Source: Rheum nobile | Taxonomy: Eukaryota; Streptophyta; Magnoliopsida; Caryophyllales; Polygonaceae | Reading direction: 5' to 3' | NCBI GenBank assembly: GCA_027886185.1 | Contig: WOAB01000583.1 | Location: 2,046,001-2,110,000 of the forward strand | Length of the DNA: 64,000 nucleotides | In this document: piece after piece, positions 57,001-64,000 of the stretch | How the letters are laid out: each line of letters starts with the position of its first letter | How positions within the stretch are numbered: the first letter of the stretch is position 1 | Made by a program: the position numbers and the translations under genes | The notes under the pieces: model-generated | Seen by the model: only the letters and a program-made list of their open reading frames with translations | Databases searched by the model: none | Told to the model about the DNA's origin: nothing

Positions 57001-59700
57001 AACCAAACACATCCTAAAACCCTCTACTGTGTGTTGGGTAAACAAGCAGAAGTTACAGAACGCTGGTACGTAAAAATGATTCTTAAATGAAGCAATAACC
57101 ACAGCATAGGATACTGAAATTTTCTATATAAGAAAAAAAGATACTGAAATTTCTTTTGACTTTGATAGTACTGCAAATACTATATACTACCATCATCCCT
57201 AAATTGACATTAAAAACATGCAGCTAACGCCAATTGCGGTGCAGCTTACGTGTGATTTGCCTTGGAAGTCGCTCATTTTTTAATTTATTTTACTGAAAAT
57301 CATGTTACCAGATTTATTATTTTAGTTATTCTACAAAATAGGGTTTATATGAGGTTCATTTGGCATGAATTCATTGGATTATTTAGTTTTAATTTTTCAC
57401 CTTTTAATATTATAATGTGTGTTTGGTAAATAGTTTGCAAAGTATATCTGATATCTCTATACAAACTTTTCCCATCCAAGCGTTCGAAGTCACGTTTTAG
57501 TGGAGATTCAAAAAAAAATTATAAGTAGAATATATATTAAAAACACTCTATAGATAGATAGAGTTTAAAATTCTACAGTAAAAAATAAAATTATTAACAA
57601 AATTAAAAAATTAATACAGTATAAAAAGATAAAATGATGAAAAGATAATTTTAAAAGTTACATCCTTATTTACCGTTCAATAGTCCTCTTAGAAAATAAA
57701 AAGACAAGTATTTTCTACTAGATACTCCATTAGATAATAATTTATTGATAAGTTATGTGTTTGGATTTGTTATTGAAAAATAAAAACATTGACTTTTGTT
57801 AATATGATTTTTTTTTTTATTGACTACATATAAATCTGTACATTTTTAAAAGCAATTATAAACTTATAATACAATAATTGCATTCATTAATAATTATTAT
57901 ATTTTGTTATACTATAAAACAAATAAACTTGTACAGGTTTTTTTGGTCCGATTGATCCTGTAGTTTTGAGAGCGAGCCAATCACCTCGTGTAGTTGTGGG
58001 ACCTACAACACACGATTCTCGAGGGATTCTCCCACCAAAATATATATACGTACAAAATTGGTTTAATTAAATTAGATATGGTGTTCACGTCCTCCCGCGC
58101 TTTTTTCAGGTATTTCGCGCCATCTTTACGCCGGGACCACAACATGCGTGCATTTCACCGTCACCTCACGGCCGTTATTCTTCACCTCACCTTTCCACTT
58201 CCACCCACACCAATTCATGTAGGTAACTAAAATGATTGTTATACTAATATAGTAATATCGAGGACAGGTGGCAAAATATATTACCAACATTAGTAAATTT
58301 ATTTGTTGCGAGAAGATATTGGCCTATACCTAACTGTTAAGTTCAGGACATAAAGATTAACATAATTTTATAAACTAATTAAAATTACAGAAAATAAATT
58401 TAGCTTCTTATACATATCGAAGTTCTCACACTTTTAATACATGATTCATAAGTGACTTCTAAATTACAATAAACACTCTTTTATTATGGATTTTCACAAA
58501 TTACGTCTAGTTTCAAATCAAACTGTCAGCTCTAATATCATTTATTACGGATAAAAATTTAACTATTAAACTCAAACTGTCAGCTCTAAATTAATTTTAT
58601 TAAAATTGATTGATAATATAAGAAATAATCAATCTGCTTGTATATTAGGATTAGATTCTTTGCACTTTTATTGTTAGACTCGGAATTGAACTCCAACATT
58701 ATTGATTTAAATATTATTAGTGTAGTAAACTCATACAAATGTAAATAAATTGTACCGACTTTAAAAATATGAGGTTATGTCTTAAAAAATGGTAGTATAT
58801 ATAGACGTTGCTCTTTACTTTCTTAAAAGTCAGTAACGATAATTAGACATTTAAATGTCAAAACTATACACGTCCAATGGTGGAAAAACTCTACCAATAC
58901 AAAAATAAGACATTTTATACAATGAACATAACATCAGTGTTACCTATTGCATGTTAAAGTAATTCACTTGACAACCTAAAATTTGTAATTTTGTCCCTTG
59001 TACTAAAGCAAAATTAATACATTTACATTAGGTTTCGTTTTCTTCAAGCCATGTCATTCTTCCAAAATATCTTTGAAATCATCACACACAATTCTATATA
59101 ATCATAACAATATTTTATTAAAATAAATATTAAATAATACATTTCCATTGGGTTTCATATTTATGTTCGTTTTGAAATATATTTAAACATCTTTTCATTG
59201 GAAAAAGATACTATCTCTTATTCTTATAATATACCTACAAAAATTATGGTTAACCTAAAAAAAATCAAAGTAAGTAATACTTGTCATTTTTGTTTTTACA
59301 CATAACTATTAAGAAATGCAATCATTAAGCTAAAAAATTATAATTATTTCTAAAATCTACAATTTAATAATTATACACCTCATTTCTAACCAATGAATAA
59401 GAGAATTTGCATAAAAAATGTTAATATGTGCACTTTTCAATAACATACCTCGTAACTCACCAATAAATCATTACTTAAAACTCTAAAATGACAAATATTT
59501 CTTAACAAAAATAGAATGTTAAAATAACGCTTATTTCTTAACGGATGAAGTATAATCAGAAACAGACCCACTTTGGAGCCAGTAACTATAATTGTTTATA
59601 TATAATTTTCTTTTTTAAATTTTCTTTTCATTTTTTATAAGGTAAGAATTAGACTTGTATCAAGACCAACTTGAAAATTAGCATATAACATTCTTTCGGA
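57000..59700. other. AT-rich intergenic stretch, nothing recognised
   Basis: Only short frames; I see no conserved domain, LTR or MITE with duplication. A slightly GC-richer patch at 58080-58210 gives one small frame without motif. Confidence 0.4.
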
Positions 59701-59729
59701 TAAGAACTAGAAGTTTTGGGTTGGTCATG

Positions 59730-60345
59730 ATATCTTCTACTGAATTGTGTGGCTAAGGTTTGCAATAAGGTCGATCACCAAGTTTATTTCACGAAAGATA
59801 TGATCATTATATATGCACTGTCATAAAATATTATAATAAAAAAAAGATATCAGATATAATAATCTCAACCTCTTGTAGACAGTGCCAGATTTCTTTAAGG
59901 ACAATCACTATTGTTATAAGTTGTCACTTTTGATTTCTATATGTACAAGTTTCATTTCTTTTGTCTTTAAGAGAGCATTACAGAAAACAATAGCCTAAGT
60001 TTTGAGCGTTGTGGATTTACTACATTGATTAATAATGGTTCTCCTTTGTCATTTCTAAATATGGATCCAAAGAATCCTCATTTGATTTTTTGGATCTGTC
60101 AAGATTAATCTTAATAACATTATCAGGGGTTGAAATGCAGATATTTTTTGTGTTTCTTCTTATCTGGTCTCCTTCTAGTTGTGTTATTGTTGGTGTCTTT
60201 GCAATCCGAGTTCTACACGTTTGTTTTATTCCAACTGAGAATTAGATTTTGTGTTTACTTGATCAAGTCTTTTATAATCTCTGACTCTCGGCTGCCATTA
60301 GACAAATGTTTTTTGGTTCATCTGATACCATATGCTCCACCATGT
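59730..60345 (-). pseudogene. LINE RNase H domain remnant
   Basis: The minus strand reads VIKINLDRSKKS (for the IKxNxDGS start of the RNase H domain) near 60085-60120, and DHIFREINLVIDLIANLSHT (for HvxREaNxvADxLAxlAh) near 59740-59800. The intervening sequence is full of stops. A degraded fragment of a non-LTR element. Confidence 0.5.
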
Positions 60346-60969
60346 AATTGTCAGTTTTGAGAATTGAATTTGAATTAGTCTATTTCTGATCTCTTCCATA
60401 ATGTTTTCAAATCCTCTATTAATTTGTGGAATTGATTCCACTGATATACATTCTTGTTTCAACATTTATTTTAATAATTATTTGTATTGTATGGGTGCAG
60501 TTTAATAAGATGTGCTTTTTGTCTTGAGTTTGATGTGTGCACGAAATATATCCTAGAGGAACTACAATTCCTTTCTATTGCAATCTCGTTTTATATTATT
60601 TTTTACTTTGAAATAACTAGTAATTTTTTAAATCCAAGAATAGTCATATATATACTATATCATTTACAATGAATTTTATTACAGACTTTATAGAAAATCA
60701 ATTATTTTGATTGGATATCCAATACATGCTATCAATAATTTAACTAATAGAACTTTTCAATAACTTTTTAACAACTCTTAGATTAGTTAGGTACAAGCTC
60801 GATTGATAACCTTCAACAATTTTATTGTTAATTTTGTGTATAAAGAGTTCTTTTCAAATAATATGTCCTTCAAATTAACATATTGTCTATTAGCTTATAC
60901 ACACATGAAATCTAAATTGTATGTTTTCGTGCATGTCGACACGAGATTAAATAACGAAGGCTCTTTGTA

Positions 60970-61369
60970 CACTACAAAAATTGTCTTCGTAAACTACACT
61001 TTGAAACGCAGAAATTTTGCTTAAGCTATATATCCGCGTTTGAGTCTAAATTATACCCAGAAACTGAGTTTTATACTAGAACGAAATACAAGTATTTTGC
61101 TTAAGCAAAATACCTGCATTTCAGTTTTTTTTTTTTGAAAGCGAAACGCATGATCCTTGCTTAAGCAAGGATCTTGCGTTTCACTAATTTTTTTTTTCTC
61201 TTCAAAATTGCACTTTTTTCCATAATCATGTAGAAAATTTCAATACGAGTCCGTACATATAAAATTCGTCCAAAACGGACATCGTTTGCCTCTCCAAAAG
61301 CCCAAAAAACGAAGTCTTCCTACCTTTTTTTTTTACAATTTGGTGCACAGCATATAGCGCATTGTAGTG
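60970..61369. mobile_element. possible small CACTA-type element
   Basis: Starts CACTACAAAAATTG and ends GCATTGTAGTG, giving an inverted CACTACAA end. Flanking 3-bp sequences (GTA, AAT) do not match, so the call is weak. It contains the hairpin array at 61001-61185. Confidence 0.4.
61001..61185. repeat. three tandem hairpin units centred on GCTTAAGC
   Basis: Unit 1 (61001-61045) is imperfect. Unit 2 (61081-61125) has the perfect arms GTATTTTGC and GCAAAATAC. Unit 3 (61141-61185) has GATCCTTGC and GCAAGGATC plus outer arms GAAACGCA and TGCGTTTC. The loop-side core GCTTAAGC is shared, while the stem sequence differs but stays paired. Confidence 0.93.
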
Positions 61370-61429
61370 AATTTTTTTGGTATTTTCGGCATTTTTCTAC
61401 TATAATTTTGTATAAGATTTTAATACGAG

Positions 61430-64000
61430 TATATAACTATACATTAGAACCATAATATATAATTATAGTATATAACTATACAATATAACAATAGTATATA
61501 ACTATACGATATAACAATAGCATATAGCTATAGTATATAACAATACGATATAACAATAGTATATAACTATAGTATGAAACTATACGATATAACCATAGTA
61601 TATAACTATTCGTTAGAACCATAATATATAATTGTAGTATATAACCATAGTATATAACTATATGATATAACAATAGTATATAATTATAGTATATAACTAT
61701 ACGATATAAAATTTGTATATAACCATAGTACGTTAGAACCATAATATATAATTATAGTATATAACTATACGATATAACCATGATATATAACTATAGTATA
61801 TAAATGAACGATATAACAATAGTATATATAACTATACGATATAACAATAGTATATAACTATACGATATAACAATAGTATATAGCTATAGTATATAACTAT
61901 ACGATATAACCATAGTATATAACTATTCGTTAGAACCATAATATATCATTATAGTATATACTATACGATATAACCATAGTATATAACTATACGATATAAC
62001 AATAGTATATAACTATACGATATAACAATAGTATATAGCTATAGTATATAACTATACGATATAACAATAGTATATAGCTATAGTATATAATTATACGATA
62101 TAACCATAGTATATAATTATAGGATATAACCATAAGATATAACCAAATTGGATATAACTATAAGATATAACCATAGTATATAACTATAGGATAGAACCAA
62201 ATTGGATATAATTATAAAATATAATCATAATATATAATTATAGGATATAACGATATGATATAATCAAATTGGATATAACTATAAGATATAACCATAGTAT
62301 ATAACTATAGGATATAACCATAAGATATAACCAAATTGGATGTAACTATAAGATATAACCATAGTATATAACTATAGGATATAACCATAAGATATAACCA
62401 AATTGGATATAACTATAAGATATAACCATAGTATATAACTATAGGATATAACCATAGTATATAACTAAAGGATATAACTATAATATATAACCATAGTATA
62501 TAACTATAGGATATAACCAAAGTATATAACTATAGGATATAACGATATGATATAACCAAATTGGATATAACTATACGATATAACCATAGTATATAGTTAT
62601 AGGATATACCCATAAGATATAACCAAACTGGATATAACTATATGATATAACCATAATATATAACTATAGGATATAACCATAGTATATAATTAAAGGATAT
62701 AACCATAGAATATAACTATAGGATATAACCATAAGATATAACCAAATTCGATATAACTATAAGATATAACCATAGTATATAACTATAGGATATAACCATA
62801 GTATATAACTAAAGGATATAACTATAATATATAACCATAGTATATAACTATAGGATATAACCATAGTATATAACTAAATGATATAACCATAGGATATAAC
62901 TATAGGTTATAACCATATGATATAACGATATGATATAATCAAATTGGATATAACTATAAGATATAACCATAGTATATATTTATAGGATATAACGATATGA
63001 TATAATCAAATTGGATATAATCATAATATATAATTATAGGATATAACGATATGATATAATCAAATTGGATATAACTATAAGATATAACCATAGTATATAA
63101 CTATAGGATATAACCATAAGATATAACCAAATTGGATGTAACTATAAGATATAACCATAGTATATAACTATAGGATATAACCATAAGATATAACCAAATT
63201 GGATATAACTATAAGATATAACCATAGTATATAACTATAGGATATAACCATAGTATATAACTAAAGGATATAACTATAATATATAACCATAGTATATAAC
63301 TATAGGATATAACCAAAGTATATAACTATAGGATATAACGATATGATATAACCAAATTGGATATAACTATACGATATAACCATAGTATATAGTTATAGGA
63401 TATACACATAAGATATAACCAAACTGGATATAACTATACGATATAACCATAATATATAACTATAGGATATAACCATAGTATATAATTAAAGGATATAACC
63501 ATAGAATATAACTATAGGATATAACCATAAGATATAACCAAATTGGATATAACTATAAGATATAACCATAGTATATAACTATAGGATATAACCATAGTAT
63601 ATAACTAAAGGATATAACTATAATATATAACCATAGTATATAACTATAGGATATAACCATAGTATATAACTAAATGATATAACCATAGGATATAACTATA
63701 GGTTATAACCATATGATATAACGATATGATATAATCAAATTGGATATAACTATAAGATATAACCATAGTATATATTTATAGGATATAACGATATGATATA
63801 ACCAAATTGGATATAACTATAAGATATAACCACAGTATATAACCATAAGATATAACCAAATTGGATATAACTATAAGATATAACCATAGTATATAACTAT
63901 AGGATATAACCATAAGATATAACCAAATTGGATATAACTATAAGATATAATCATAATATATAATTATATGATATAACGATATGATATAATCAAATTGGAT
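61430..64000. repeat. AT-rich satellite, 13-bp monomer RRTATAACYATA
   Basis: Continuous tandem array of about 13-bp monomers such as GTATATAACTATA and GGATATAACCATA, with 15-bp variants (AGATATAACCAAATT) setting a roughly 65-bp rhythm. A further level repeats at 796 bp (about 62216-63011 and 63012-63807, near identical). The array runs off the window's right edge. Tyr/Ile-rich frames in it are artefacts. Confidence 0.95.

Noticed and set aside
58080..58230. Arg/His-rich short frame in a GC-richer patch
   Set aside because: Too short, no recognised motif and no supporting splice sites.
61476..61742. Tyr/Ile/Leu repeat frame resembling a membrane protein
   Set aside because: Translation of the TATAAC satellite; no start context or domain.

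Overview
This window is nuclear DNA of a flowering plant, most likely a eudicot. The evidence is plant-type LTR retrotransposons primed by initiator tRNA-Met and tRNA-Asp, plant LINEs with an RNase H domain, a FAR1-type MULE with an OTU-like tail, hAT, PIF/Harbinger, CACTA-like and Helitron pieces, and small Agenet (plant Tudor) genes. It is AT-rich and repeat-dominated. I find no intact housekeeping gene, tRNA, rRNA, operon or CRISPR array. The one open, plausibly functional gene is a 145-codon double-Agenet gene at 10511-10948 (-). All calls come from reading the sequence; no database search was possible.

Layout. 1-7235: a minus-strand Ty3/gypsy element with LTRs of about 3.1 kb around a gag-only interior (left LTR cut by the window edge). 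7236-12869: an older island with a PIF/Harbinger transposase relic, a tandem pair of Agenet genes (one dead, one open) and part of a MYB/SANT-like exon. 12870-27679: a three-deep nest. An Athila-like element (+) sits in the MYB/SANT-like exon with target-site duplication (TSD) GCACC. A second Athila-like element (-) sits in its 3' LTR (TSD TGGTG). A 3.19-kb solo LTR sits in the second element's 3' LTR (TSD GCTAC). 27680-30200: the other part of the MYB/SANT-like exon, a broken two-exon gene and a possible PIF-type terminus. 30400-42900: AT-rich DNA with Helitron ends, three hAT MITEs with perfect 8-bp TSDs, LINE fragments and minisatellites. 43500-48200: a decayed FAR1/MULE transposase gene with an OTU-like tail. 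49400-52500: hairpin-forming and TGCACAT-type repeats with a Mutator-like MITE. 52600-56530: a 5'-truncated gypsy element abutting a LINE. 56530-60970: sparse DNA with a LINE RNase H relic. 60970-61369: a CACTA-like piece carrying three hairpin repeats. 61430-64000: an AT-rich satellite with a 796-bp higher-order repeat.

What stands out. (1) A CpG-dense 12-bp palindrome, CCGCGAYCGCGG, occurs about 20 times in LTRs and in coding DNA of the two Athila-like elements, and its copy number differs between sister LTRs. Other TE families here carry their own GC-rich palindromic repeats. (2) Three tandem hairpins at 61001-61185 keep their pairing while the stem sequence changes. (3) Both Athila-like elements lack RT and integrase and end protease at nearly the same point, which suggests an established non-autonomous family. 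(4) A 31-bp inverted repeat marks a gag deletion junction. (5) The Agenet pair lies between pieces that could belong to one very large PIF/Harbinger element.
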